A program made the position numbers and the translations under genes. Below the pieces are notes generated by a model. The model ran no database searches. It was not told the origin of the DNA and saw only the letters and a list, made by a program, of their open reading frames with translations. From Hippasteria phrygiana (Eukaryota > Echinodermata > Asteroidea > Valvatida > Goniasteridae), in the NCBI GenBank assembly GCA_037893225.1, contig JAZGUH010000775.1:186001-250000 (forward strand): a stretch of 64,000 nucleotides of DNA. Direction: 5' to 3'. This document shows positions 34,560 through 48,200 of the stretch, piece by piece. Each line of letters starts with the position of its first letter. Position 1 is the first letter of the stretch.

Positions 34560-34950
34560 CTGAACAAACTATTCTCAGTAATAATAGAGTGCTGTGTATC
34601 AACATGCGGTGCCAACGGCGCATCCTCGGTGTCCGGTGGTCTGACTTCGTCACTAATATTACTATTATGGAGACCACTGGTCTTGAGGACATCTGTGCAA
34701 CAATTTCAAGGAGGCGTCATTCCCTCTTTGGCCACATCCGACGGCTGCCGGATGACACGCCAGCCCACGCCGCCCTTAAGCTGAGTGTCGACGTACGAGG
34801 GGGACTCCTCCCTGACACCTCCTGGAGGAGACCCAGGGGCCGACCACGCAACACCTGGGTGCGCCAGCTGGAAGTTGACCACAAGACACGATGGATAAGG
34901 AGAATGATGATGGTGTATCATGCCAGTTTGCTTGCCCCCATTCATGGATT
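34560..34950 (+). mobile_element. 5'-truncated non-LTR retrotransposon (LINE), C-terminal end of the RT ORF
   Basis: The frame contains RCQRRILGVRWSDFVTN, GLEDICATISRRRHSLFGHI, RRLPDDTPAHAALK and RPRGRPRNTWVRQLE, the conserved tail (R..RRILG..W.D..TN ... R...GH..R ... GRP...W) seen after the reverse transcriptase domain of many animal LINEs. RT and endonuclease domains are absent, so this is a dead 5'-truncated copy. It stands 225 bp downstream of the MITE. Confidence 0.8.
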
Positions 34951-36212
34951 TGCCAAATTACAAGCCGGGTTCCAGCCTTGGTCATTGGCTGTGGGGAGCT
35001 GACATATTTTCCAGCCTCGCTCGTTGCGTGTTTACCCATTATCTGTTCTGAATTATGCAAAACCTTTGCATGTATACATATCATCCAACACGAACTGCTT
35101 AAAAAGCATGTATACATGTATAACAAATTTTATTGTACAGGATTAGTTATAATTATGATATCTGCCCATATTTTTCAAGGAAAACTTAAACACCCAGAGT
35201 TACCGGAATGTCAGAGTTAGCTGAACTCAAAATATAAACAAAAGCCTGACATAAGAATAAACCAAACTGAAATGAGAGTAAAAGAACATTTATTCTGAAC
35301 GGTTTACGGTATATGATATTAAGTTTAACCATGGCTTAAAATTGTGACAATTATTTGGTGAAATGTCTTCATGGCGTCATTACATAAAATTCTACACAAC
35401 TTTTTAAAATGAAATTTGAAACAAGATAAACCCTATTCCTAAGGTGAGCATATATTCTGACTTAATGGTATATATCAGGAATCAAATTACAAGCAAACAA
35501 ATACAATCAAATTACAAAATTTGTATTTTCATACAAAAAGTGACCATAGTGTCATGTGTAATCTCATGATCCAAATGATTGTTTTTCGCTTTTCTGCTTA
35601 AAATTGGTATACATTTGTATACGTGCTATTTAAAATTTCACGTGACATCTTAAAAGTGCATATTCTAAAGTCCCATATCCAGAGAACCATAAGTCCGGTT
35701 GAAACGTCCTATGTAAGTAGACCGTAATGTGTTATAGGTAAACAAAAATAAGGTCATGTGTAGATTTGTGAAGTTTTGGAGATTATCACTGTAATTATTT
35801 TACGAACCCAACATGCTAAATTTGAAATTCTTCTCTGTAATGGGTTTGTTTGGTCATAAGGAATGCACACAGTGATAATGCAATTTTTCAAAACACTTAC
35901 ACTGTTTATGTGTAAGGATAGGTCTAATCATCATGAAACTTGGTGGGAGGATTAACAATATGCAAAATATAAAGTGACTTCACAATGACATTATTGGCTG
36001 ATTTTGTATCAATTTTTGAAGTGAAGATTTTTTGTCTCACCTGACAAAGGTGAAGCCAATGGAAATAAACTTGGGTCTTGGATGCAATATTTAAACCTTC
36101 ATATGATGGCCATGTCAAAGGTCAAGTACTGAGGTCAACGGTCATTTAAGGTAAAGTTGTCAAAGGGGCTGGAATTGTAAAATTGGTCTCATTTGAAAAT
36201 TTGAAGTTCAGT
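34951..36212. other. Intergenic/intronic region with an old relative of the 41-62 kb array
   Basis: 35640-36080 matches modules of the array at about 53010-53400 in the same order but strongly diverged: cacgtgacatcttaaa, ccatatccagagaaccataa, taatcatcatgaaacttggt, ggctgattttgtatcaattt. It directly precedes the satellite at 36213. Confidence 0.55.
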
Positions 36213-38354
36213 GGTATGGGACGCCAATTAGCGTACCCTAGTAGGATCCTTTATATAATTTCATGCAACAGGCTGTGTGAAGACTGGTACGGGGCGCCAA
36301 TTGGCGTACCCTAGTAGGATACTGTATATAACATAATGTAACATGCTGTGTCAAGACTGGTACGGGGCACCAATTGGCGTACCCTAGTAGGATACTGTAT
36401 ATAATTTCATTTAACAGGCTGTGTGAAGACTGGTACGGGGCGCCAATTGGCGTACCCTAGTAGGATCCTGTATATAACATAATGTAACATGCTGTGTCAA
36501 GACTGGTACGGGGCACCAATTGGCGCACCCTAGTAGGATCCTGTATATAATTTCATTTAACAGGCTGTGTCAAGACTGGTACGGGGCGCCAATTGGCGTA
36601 CCCTAGTAGGATCCTGTATATAACATAATGTAACATGCTGTGTCAAGACTGGTACGGGGCACCAATTGGCGTACCCTAGTAGGATCCTGTATATAATTTC
36701 ATTTAACAGGCTGTGTGAAGACTGGTACGGGGCGCCAATTGGCGTACCCTAGTAGGATCCTGTATATAATTTTATTTAATATGCTGTGTCAAGACTGGTA
36801 CGGGGCGCCAATTGGCGTACCCTAGTAGGATCCTGTATATAATTTCATTTAACATGCTGTGTCAAGACTGGTACGGGGTGCCAATTGGCGTACCCTAGTA
36901 GGATACTGTATATAACATAATGCAACAGGCTGTGTCAAGACTGGTACGGGGCGCCAATTGGCGTACCCTAGTAGGATCCTGTATATAACATAATGCAACA
37001 GGCTGTGTCAAGACTGGTACGGGGCGCCAATTGGCGTACCCTAGTAGGATACTGTATATAATTTCATTTAACAGGCTGTGTCAAGACTGGTACGGGGCGC
37101 CAATTGGCGTACCCTAGTAGGATACTGTATATAATTTCATTTAACAGGCTGTGTGAAGACTGGTACGGGGCGCCAATTGGCATACCCTAGTAGGATACTG
37201 TATATAATTTCATTTAACAGGCTGTGTCAAGACTGGTACGGGGCGCCAATTGGCGTACCCTAGTAGGATCCTGTATATAATGTAACATGCTGTGTCAAGA
37301 CTGGTACGGGGCACCAATTGGCGTACCCTAGTAGGATACTGTATATAATTTCATTTAACAGGCTGTGTGAAGACTGGTACGGGGCGCCAATTGGCGTACC
37401 CTAGTAGGATACTGTATATAACATAATGCAACAGGCTGTGTGAAGACTGGTACGGGGCGCCAATTGGCGTACCCTAGTAGGATCCTGTATATAACATAAT
37501 GCAACAGGCTGTGTCAAGACTGGTACGGGGCGCCAATTGGCGTACCCTAGTAGGATCCTGTATATAATTTCATTTAACATGCTGTGTCAAGACTGGTACG
37601 GGGCGCCAATTGGCGTACCCTAGTAGGATCCTGTATATAACATAATGTAACATGCTGTGTCAAGACTGGTACGGGGCACCAATTGGCGTACCCTAGTAGG
37701 ATACTGTATATAATTTCATTTAACAGGCTGTGTGAAGACTGGTACGGGGCGCCAATTGGCGTACCCTAGTAGGATTCTGTATATAACATAATGTAACATG
37801 CTGTGTGAAGACTGGTACGGGGCGCCAATTGGCGTACCCTAGTAGGATACTGTATATAACATAATGCAACAGGCTGTGTCAAGACTGGTACGGGGCGCCA
37901 ATTGGCGTACCCTAGTAGGATCCTGTATATAACATAATGTAACATGCTGTGTCAAGACTGGTACGGGGCACCAATTGGCGTACCCTAGTAGGATACTGTA
38001 TATAATTTCATTTAACAGGCTGTGTGAAGACTGGTACGGGGCGCCAATTGGCGTACCCTAGTAGGATCCTGTATATAACATAATGTAACATGCTGTGTCA
38101 AGACTGGTACGGGGCACCAATTGGCGTACCCTAGTAGGATCCTGTATATAATTTCATTTAACAGGCCGTTTGAAGACTGGTACGGGGGCGCCAATTGGCG
38201 TACCCTGGTAGGATCCTGTATATAACATACTGTCAAGACTGGTATGGGGCGCCAATTGGCGTACCCTAGTAGGATACTGTATATAATTTATTTATAACAT
38301 AATGTAACGGGCTGTCAAGACTGGTATGGGGCTGGCCAACTGGCATACCCTAAT
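36213..38354 (-). repeat. 73-bp satellite, array 2 (about 30 copies), inverted relative to array 1
   Basis: The unit on this strand reads gactggtacggggcgccaat, tggcgtaccctagtaggatc, ctgtatata, then acataatgtaacatgctgtg or atttcatttaacaggctgtg. It is the complement of the unit at 13617-14769. The two spacer types tend to alternate, and gcaccaatt variants sit after the acataatgtaac type, giving a 146-bp dimer. The last units are degraded. Confidence 0.95.
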
Positions 38355-39068
38355 GTTAATATTGGACAGATGCTTTCAAATAAATATCACATTTAAAAGA
38401 AATGCCAAGTTTTCGTAGCTTCATGTTGAGTTTTTCTTGTTCTGTGTTAAAAACAGTGACATTCAATAAACAAAATTAAAGAATTGTCCTAAAACTTCTA
38501 TTAGGGAAGCACTTTCAAAATTTAATGGATAATACTGTGTACCAACGGACATTTTGTGTTCTTTTGTATTTTGATTAATAAAAACCACACTATTTCAGAA
38601 ATAAAAGTTATTGCTTAATTTTTTATGTTTGAAAATGAAACCTACATTAGAAACACTATCTCAATCATGAAAATGATAAATTGGAAGGAACATATAGAAC
38701 AATTTAAAGTCCATTCAGAAAGAAAGTCTCCATTGTGTTTGAAGATTTGACCACGAATTTGTTATGTTGGTGCAGTATATTCCTTTTATCTATTAAATTT
38801 GCTAGTTTATAGGAGAATGATGATTAATTAAGATTTTGAACAACAAAAGTGATAAGTATTGACAACTTACCAACGTTTTTGAAGTAATTATCCGTGAAAA
38901 ATATGAAAACGTGTTTTCCAATTATACAAAAATATTTCCAAACGTGTTTAAAGTATTCTCAATCTAATACAAAACTGTCACTCTGTACTCATTTTCCTTA
39001 ATATTGTACCTGTCAGGGTTTTTGCAAGTTGGTAAATTTGATAACATTTACTTTGATTGATTTCTCAG
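38355..39068. other. AT-rich stretch upstream of the kinase exons
   Basis: I see no gene, repeat or motif of note until the TTTCTCAG acceptor at 39068. Confidence 0.5.
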
Positions 39069-39260
39069 ATCTCTGAGCGGCTACCGATTGGCGTCGCCTC
39101 AGCCGGCGGCAGCGGCCCGCCGAGACGGCACTTATACCTTGTTGCCAAAATGCCCCCCATTAAAAGTCCCCAATGATGAAGTCGTGGTGCGAAGAGAGAG
39201 GCCAGTCCACCACACATACATCACTTCCCCAGAGTCTTCGTCCACTGGACGTCCAACAAG
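39069..39260 (+). CDS. Kinase gene exon A (N-terminal linker)
   Basis: Acceptor TTGATTTCTCAG, donor CCAACAAG|GTAGGA. GC-rich against an AT-rich background, and only one frame is open throughout: SLSGYRLASPQPAAAARRDG, ...KVPNDEVVVRRERPVHHTYI. It begins with the last base of a split codon, so an upstream exon ending in phase 2 must exist. Confidence 0.7.
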
Positions 39261-42200
39261 GTAGGAAATCTTACACTCTGCTATTTGAGCGTGACAGAAG
39301 TTATTAAATGAACGCCCCAAACAGCAAAGTACATCAGGCCATATCTTCACAAAGAAGCAAAGTTTCTTAAAGGTAGTATAGGCCTACATCATTTGCAAAC
39401 ATCATAAAACAAAACTACTGAATTATTACGAAATACCGTACTAGACTGTAATTAAATAGCAAACATCCTGTGAAATCGTGGCACCTCGTTGGAAGTATTC
39501 TTGTTCACCGACCTGATAATTCCCCGACGTCTATAAATTGCTCCGTTTTGTATAAGGTATGGTCAGGGAACCAGATTTTGTTTTTCTCTGTTTTCCTAGC
39601 ATCTATGCACACACAACTTTAAACAGGTCAGTGTTACGGTATAGCATGCTAACAAATACTAACCCCCAAATACATTGTACATGTATTTCTGAAAATTACA
39701 GCAAAAGCAAATGATGTAAAACATTGTTATTCAAAATGTTGGAACAACTTTTTTATTATCTTCCATAATGTCATGTCCTTTGTTTCACTGGATTACAGCT
39801 AGCGACAAGCTCTCATCTAGCAACCTGTCTACCTGTGTAGGTGACACAAAATTAATTGGTCAGGCCGCGTTTACCTGTAGAAAATGCACACGCCCCCCTT
39901 TTGTACATAATGGTTAATAACATTTCAATATCTTCTACCTATATGGTGAGTAAAATGGTAACAAGTGCTCCAATTGCAGCAAGATGGGCATCGGTGTGCA
40001 GATTTTGGCTGGGAGAGTGGGAATGGATAAGCAGTGTTTTCCAATCTTCATTGAGAGTGGAGAGATAAATATTCAATCTCAGATCAGAGCACAAGAAAAA
40101 AAGAATTCAAATAATTCTGTCAATATTTTGACATTCATAAACGTGTAAATGTATTGCTTTTGCAGGTCTGATCGATCTGAGAATCGTTCAGACAGATCCC
40201 AGGACTCTGGATGCCACACGGGTACCTCCACCCCTCAGGCGAGTTCCTCACCCTCTCGCCAAACCCCAACCCAAGAGGTACTCCTTCCCAGCCAAAAAGA
40301 TGGCACTCGCACCTCCCATGAGCAACCTCCTGTGGGGAATGGAGGTGAGGGGTTGGACACGGACGCTGCGGCTCGTATGCCACGAGGAGTGCCATCTAAG
40401 TCCTCCTCAGGAGGAACCTCGCTCACCGTAGGTTTAATCACAGTGCCTCAAGATGAGGTGAAGAGCGAGATAAATGATGTGGAGAGAGCAGATGAGGCGG
40501 GCAGTGATGACACAACCTCATCTTTAGCAGAGAGTGGAGATGATCAGACTACACATCAAATGCATCACATAGTAAGTATAGACGACTTCAAGGAAATTTT
40601 AAATACTAAAAGATTGTGTCCACCATTAAGGGTGAGATTGGCCAAAAATGAAAAATCCACGAAATCCACGGAAAATCCACGAAAAATCCACGAGAACCTC
40701 GGATCAACATATAGTTTGTATTTGCCTAAAGTCACCCCCTTAAAATATCAATTTTGATTGGTCTATATCCACTTTTACAGGTAAAAACACCTTTTAGGAC
40801 AACACCTCAGGAATTCCAGATTGCAGAAGAGATTCTTTAAAAATTCTGAAATCCCGACAAAAAAATCAAGAAATCAGGAAAAATCCTGACAAATCTCACC
40901 CCTGCACCATGTGTAAGAGATGGTAGTTGACAGCTACTGAGGCCTGAAAGTTTGGTTCGGTTATCAAACTCTTCAAGCCACAACCACACTGCAAGATACA
41001 TTTTTGATCGAAACTTTAACAGCATAAAATGATCACTTCTTGCAAAACTTAAAAGTGTCACTTTCATACGAATTAGGCTTGGTCTGACAAAGATTTAAGT
41101 GTTATTAAGTGTTGTTGGCTTTTCCGAAATCCTTCGGAAAAGGCTTTGTTTTTGTTCTGATTTTTTTTGGCTTTTCCGAAATCCTTCGGAAAAGGCTTTG
41201 TTTTTGTTCTGATTTTTTTTTTGGCTTTTCCGAAATCCTTCGGAAAAGGCTTTGTTTTTGTTCTGATTTTTTTTTTGGCTTTTCCGAAATCCTTCGGAAA
41301 AGGCTTTGTTTTTGTTCTGATTTTTTTTTTTTTTCTTTTTTTTCTTCTTCTTCTTCTTCTTCTTTTAGTTCTGACCAAAATCCCATAGACTTTGTACACG
41401 AATTTTGTCGGCGGCACTTTAGGTCTTTAAAAACGTCAGAACCTAACCAAACTTACATCAAACATAGACCCTAAGCTGAAATTGTATGTCGTAGAGTGAC
41501 GTCGTGATGACGTCATCACGTGATTTTTTATGAATTTTTGAATTTTTAATATCGTAACATTCTTTTAAATATATCTAGCGAACAAAACAAGATATTTTCA
41601 AAATTCTTTTTGTTATAGCTTTGGTATGTCTCAAAGATATGCCCTAAAAGGCGAAAATTGTGTGACGTCATCAAAAATATGTTTTTTTTTTAACGCATGT
41701 AAGGGTCAATCCGATTACAAAAATGTATACATTGTATTTTTCTGTACCCAATTCCAAAATTTCATGATCGTGGCTCACTCAAGTAAGAAATGACAGCCAT
41801 TTCAAAATTTAGACCAAATTCAATATAACACAAAGGAATTCTGGGACGGGCTGATAACCATGGCTATTATGAGCTTGCTGTTTATAAAAGGGGTTGATTT
41901 CTAGTCTTTTTTCAAGTCGCTGAATTTTTGAAGTTTTAAAATCGTAACATTCTTTTCAATATATCTAGCGAACAAAACAAGATATTTTCAAAATTATTTT
42001 TGTTACAGCTTTGGTATGTCTCAAAGATATGCCCTAAATGGCGAAAATTGTGTGACATCATGATGACGTCATCAACAATATTTTTTTTTTTAAACGCATG
42101 TAAGGGTCAATCTGATTACAAAAATGTATACATTGAATTTTCCTGTACCTAATTCCAAAATTTCGTGATCGTGGCTCACTCAAGTAAGAAATAGGAGCCA

Positions 42201-45200
42201 TTTCAAAATGTAGACCAAATTCAATATGACACAAAGGAATTCTGGGAAGGGCTGATAACCATGGCTTAAATGTGCATGCTGTTTATAAAAAGGGTTGATT
42301 TGTAGTCTTTTTTCAAGTCGCTGAATTCTTGAAGTTTTATAATCGTAACATTCTTTTCACTATATCTAGCGAACAAAACAAGATATTTTCAAAATTCTTT
42401 TTGTTATAGCTTTGGTATGTCTCAAAGATATGCCCTAAAAAGCGAAAATTGTGTGACGTCATGATGACGTCATCAAAAAATTCTTTTTTCAAGTCGATAG
42501 AATATTGCCCATAGCATTTGTAAACGTTTACTTTCTTACCGGCCACATTGGCTACTTTTAAACTTGGCAGACACTTACCCCAACTGCTCACAATGTGTGC
42601 CGAACTTTTACGTCCTGATGACGTCATCACATGTCACGTGACGTCATCTTAAAGGGGCATTTTTCGAAGCCATATATCTACAAAAGTACAAGTCCGATTC
42701 AGTTGGAACGTAAGGTATGCCACCTGGTGTTATAGATGAAAATTGACATGACGTTATGATCAAGTCATAACATGTCACGTGGTGTCATCTTAAAGGGGCA
42801 CTCGCTAGATTATTGCCTATAGCATTTGTACACGTTTTCTTTCTTACCGGCACTTTGGGTACTTTTAAACTTGGCAGACACTTAGACTAACTGCTCACAA
42901 TGTGTGCCGAACTTTTACCTCTTGATGACGTCATCTTAAAGGGGCAGTTTTTGAAGCCATATATCTACAAAAGTACAAATTCGATTAAGTTGAAAAGTAA
43001 TATCTAGGTAGCCCAGTAGGTTTATAGCTGAAAATTGACATGACGTTATCATAATTGATGTCATCACATGTCACGTGACGTCATCTTAAAGGGGCAGTTT
43101 TTGAAGCCATATATAAACAAAATTACAAGTTCGATTAAGTTGAAAAGTAATATCTAGGTAGCCCAGTAGGTTTATAGCTGAAAATTGACATGACATTATC
43201 ATGATGTTATCACATGTCACGTGACGTCATCTTAAAGGGGCAGTTTTTGAAGCCATATATCTACAAAAGTACAAGCTTCATTAAGTTGAAATGTTATATC
43301 TAGGTAGGTCTGCAGGTTTATGAATGAAAATTGACATGACATTATGATGACGTCATGACATGTCACGTGACGTCATCTTAAAGTGGCAGTTTTCAAAGCC
43401 ATATATCTACAGAAGTACAAGTCCGATTAAGTTGATATGTGGTATCTAACATAATTTAAAACAAATTTTGTTTAATCACCATTGAAATCCAATCCCCGAC
43501 ATTATTAAACTACCACAAAATACCCTGAAACAGCTCTGTGTTTGTCCACAAACAACAAACCTCTAGTCTTATTTTAGTTCTATCCCAAACCCTATAGACT
43601 TTGTGCATAGATTTTCTGACTGGCAATTTGGTCATCAAACAACCTCGGACCTTAGTCTAAATTTGCACAGACATAGACCCTATAGCAAAGTCGTGTCTCG
43701 AAGAGTGACGTCATGATGACGTCATCCGGTGTCATATTACAAGCCATTTAAGATAAATATTTTTAATCTTTAAAATGCTATATAAAATCACCCGTGAGAC
43801 CCCTGATCTTGGTTTTAGTGTCAATTGATAGTATAAACAAGGATCTTCATTTTATCTAGTGTGCGTCAAATCACGTTACCCTTCCTTCCGAACCAAACCG
43901 GAAGTGCCATATAGTTTGGAAGTGGAAAAAGATATGAACTTGCTTTCAACGATGTTAGTCTTTGCCTAGGTTGTACTTCACAAAAAAAATTGCCGGTGAC
44001 GTCATAAAATGTTCAAGAGCCCTCTAGCGGCAGGTTGAATTTTTTTTAATGGATAATCAGCCGATTTAGACCTTCAAAAAGTGCTCAAAAATCAACCGCG
44101 AGAAATGTAATCCAGATATTTGCTTATAGTTAACATAGCTCCGTTCTCGAGCTTTCTGATAATGACATCACGATAAAGTCATCAGATATAGGATTACAAG
44201 CAATCAAAGATTTCTAGATTTAATCTTTGAAAATCAATATAAAATCAATCGAGAGAGATCTGATTTTGCTTATTATGGGAACTGATAGAATAAACCAGGT
44301 CTTCATATTTGATATTACAAGCAAAATCACGTGACCTTTCCTTCCCGTTGAAACCGAAAGTGCCTCATAATTTAAAAGTGGAAAAAGATGTGAACTTGCT
44401 TTCAACGATGTTAGTCTCCGCCTAGGTTGTACTTCACAAAAAATTACCTGGACATCATAAAATGTTCGAGCGCCCTCAAGCGGCAGGTTGTAAATGTTTA
44501 AAATGAATAATCAGTCGATGTGTGTGGCGATGTTTGCTGAAATAACTTTATAATTGATGTATATAATCGGCTTCATGCTATAAAGAACAAGTTGAGGGAA
44601 TAAAGATTGATGACGTCACCAGACCGGAAGTTGCAATGAAAATACCTTTAAACCTTAAGAAATTGCAAAAGAATCAACCGCAAGAGATATAATCCAGATA
44701 TTTGCTTCAGATGGCAGAGTTAACATAGCTCTCGAGCTTTCTAATAATGACGTCACGATGACGTCATCAGATATCAGATTACAAGCAATCAAAGATTTCT
44801 GGATTTAATCTTTGAAAATCAATGGAAAATCAACCATGAGAGATCTGATTTTTGTTTTTATGGGAATTGATAGAATAATAAAAGCAAGTGGTAAAGATGA
44901 AAATTGATACGACATCACGATGACGCTATCTGACGATTTTGTGTTAATTTTTAGATTTTTGAGTTTTTAATGCAATTTGTAACCGGGACTTTTGTCATTT
45001 AACAATCTAAGGTCTTAAACTTGTCATATATATCCTATAATGAAAATTACATGACCAAGAAATAAGTCATGATGGCATAACGCTTAAAGGTCAAGTTTCG
45101 AGTAGCAAAAGACATAGAAGTGATGGAGTTTTGTGCTAAATATAACAGAAAATGGAAAAGCCCTGCGTCTGTTGGCAAGAGACGCAAGATGTCTAGTTTT

Positions 45201-48200
45201 TTCTTCTTCTTCTTTTAGTTCTGACCAAAATCCCATAGACTTTGTACACGAATTTTGTCGGCGGCACTTTAGGTCTTAAAAAACCTCAGAACCTAACCAA
45301 ACTTACATCAAACATAGACCCTAAGCTGAAATTGTATGTCGTAGAGTGACGTCGTGATGACGTCATCACGTGATTTTTTATGAATTTTTGAATTTTTAAA
45401 ATCGTAACATTCTTTTAAATATATCTAGCGAACAAAACAAGATATTTTCAAAATTCTTTTTCTTATAGCTTTGGTATGTCTCAAAGATATGCCCTAAATT
45501 GCGAAAATTGTGTGACGTCATGATGACGTCATCAAAAATGTGTTTTTTTTGTTAACGCATGTAAGGGTCAATCCGATTACAAAAATGTATATATTGAATT
45601 TTCCTGTACCCAATTCCAAAATTTCATGATCGTGGCTCACTCAAGTAAGAAATGACAGCCATTTCAAAATTTAGACCAAATTCAATATAACACAAAGGAA
45701 TTCTGGGACGGGCTGATAACCATGGCTATTATGAGCTTGCTGTTTATAAAAGGGGTTGATTTCTAGTCTTTTTTCAAGTCGCTGAATTTTTGAAGTTTTA
45801 AAATCGTAACATTCTTTTCAATATATCTAGCGAACAAAACAAGATATTTTCAAAATTATTTTTGTTACAGCTTTGGTATGTCTCAAAGATATGCCCTAAA
45901 TGGCGAAAATTGTGTGACGTCATGATGACGTCATCAACAATATTTTTTTTTTAAACGCATGTAAGGGTCAATCTGATTACAAAAATGTATACATTGTATT
46001 TTTCTGTACCCAATTCCAAAATTTCATGATCGTGGCTCACTCAAGTAAGAAATAACAGCCATTTCAAAATTTAGACCAAATTCAATATAACACAAAGGAA
46101 TTCTGGGACGGGCTGATAACCATGGCTATTATGAGCTTGCTGTTTATAAAAGGGGTTGATTTCTAGTCTTTTTTCAAGTCGCTGAATTTTTGAAGTATTA
46201 AAATCGTAACATTCTTTTCAATATATCTAGCGAACAAAACAAGATATTTTCAAAATTCTTTTTGTTATAGCTTTGGTATGTCTCAAAGATATGCCCTAAA
46301 AGGCGAAAATTGTGTGACGTCATGATGACGTCATCAAAAATATGTTTGTTTTTTAACGCATGTAAGGGTCAATCCGATTACAAAAATGTATACATTGTAT
46401 TTTTCTGTACCCAATTCCAAAATTTCATGATCGTGGCTCACTCAAGTAAGAAATGACAGCCATTTCAAAATTTAGACCAAATTCAATATAACACAAAGGA
46501 ATTCTGGGACGGGCTGATAACCATGGCTATTATGAGCTTGCTGTTTATAAAAGGGGTTGATTTCTTGTCTTTTTTCAAGTCGCTGAATTTTTGAAGTTTT
46601 AAAATCGTAACATTCTTTTCAATATATCTAGCGAACAAAACAAGATATTTTCAAAATTATTTTTGTTACAGCTTTGGTATGTCTCAAAGATATGCCCTAA
46701 ATGGCGAAAATTGTGTGACGTCATGATCACGTCATCAACAATATTTTTTTTTTTTAACGCATGTAAGGGTCAATCCGATTACAAAAATGTATACATTGAA
46801 TTTTCCTGTACCTAATTCCAAAATTTCGTGATCGTGGCTCACTCAAGTAAGAAATAGGAGCCATTTCAAAATGTAGACCAAATTCAATATAACACAAAGG
46901 AATTCTGGGAAGGGCTGATAACCATGGCTTAAATGTGCATGCTGTTTATAAAAGGGGTTGATTTGTAGTCTTTTTTCAAGTCGCTGAATTCTTGAAGTTT
47001 TATAATCGTAACATTCTTTTCACTATATCTGGCGAACAAAACAAGATATTTTCAAAATTCTTTTTGTTATAGCTTTGGTATGTCTCAAAGATATGCCCTA
47101 AAAAGCGAAAATTGTGTGACGTCATGATGACGTCATAAAAAAATTCTTTTTTCAAGTCGATAGAATATTGCCCATAGCATTTGTAAACGTTTACTTTCTT
47201 ACCGGCCACATTGGCTACTTTTAAACTTGGCAGACACTTACCCCAACTGCTCACAATGTGTGCCGAACTTTTACGTCCTGATGACGTCATCACATGTCAC
47301 GTGACGTCATCTTAAAGGGGCATTTTTCGAAGCCATATATCTACAAAAGTACAAGTCCGATTCAGTTGGAACGTAAGGTATGCCACCTGGTGTTATAGAT
47401 GAAAATTGACATGACGTTATGATCAAGTCATAACATGTCACGTGGTGTCATCTTAAAGGGGCACTCGCTAGATTATTGCCTATAGCATTTGTACACGTTT
47501 TCTTTCTTACCGGCACTTTGGGTACTTTTAAACTTGGCAGTCACTTAGACTAACTGCTCACAATGTGTGCCGAACTTTTACCTCTTGATGACGTCATGAC
47601 ATGCCACGTGACGTCATCTTAAAGGGGCAGTTTTTGAAGCCATATATCTACAAAAGTACAAATTCGATTAAGTTGAAAAGTAATATCTAGGTAGCCCAGT
47701 GGGTTTATAGCTGAAAATTGACATGACATTATCATAATTGATGTCATCACATGTCACGTGACGTCATCTTAAAGGGGCAGTTTTTGAAGCCATATGTCTA
47801 CAAAAGCACAAGTCCGATTAAGTTCAAAAGTAATATCTAGGTAGCCCAGTAGGTTTATAGCTGAAAATTGACATGACATTATCATGATGTCATCACATGT
47901 CACGTGACGTCATCTTAAAGGGGCAGTTTTTGAAGCCATATCTACAAAAGTACAAGCTCGATTAAGTTGAAATGTAATATCTAAGTAGGCCAGCAGGTTT
48001 ATAGATGAAAATTGACATGACGTCATGATGACGTCATCATACGATTTTATAGTAATTTTTAAGTTTTTGAACTTCAAAGTTTCTTAAAGCCATATCTCAC
48101 CAACAGAACATACTAAATTCAAAATTCTTTTTGTAATAGCTTTGTTAGCTCCTATATTCCTTTACATAAATGTGAAAATTGTGTGACGTCATCATTACGT

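Noticed and set aside
13617..38354. Regularly spaced repeats that could suggest a CRISPR array
   Set aside because: The repeats are contiguous 73-bp satellite units with no unique spacers, in a spliced eukaryotic genome without cas genes.
41073..41474. Frames with repeated FGKAKKKIRTKTKPFPKD on both strands
   Set aside because: They are produced by the 54-bp tandem repeat and a (TTC)n tract; both strands are open, as expected for such repeats.
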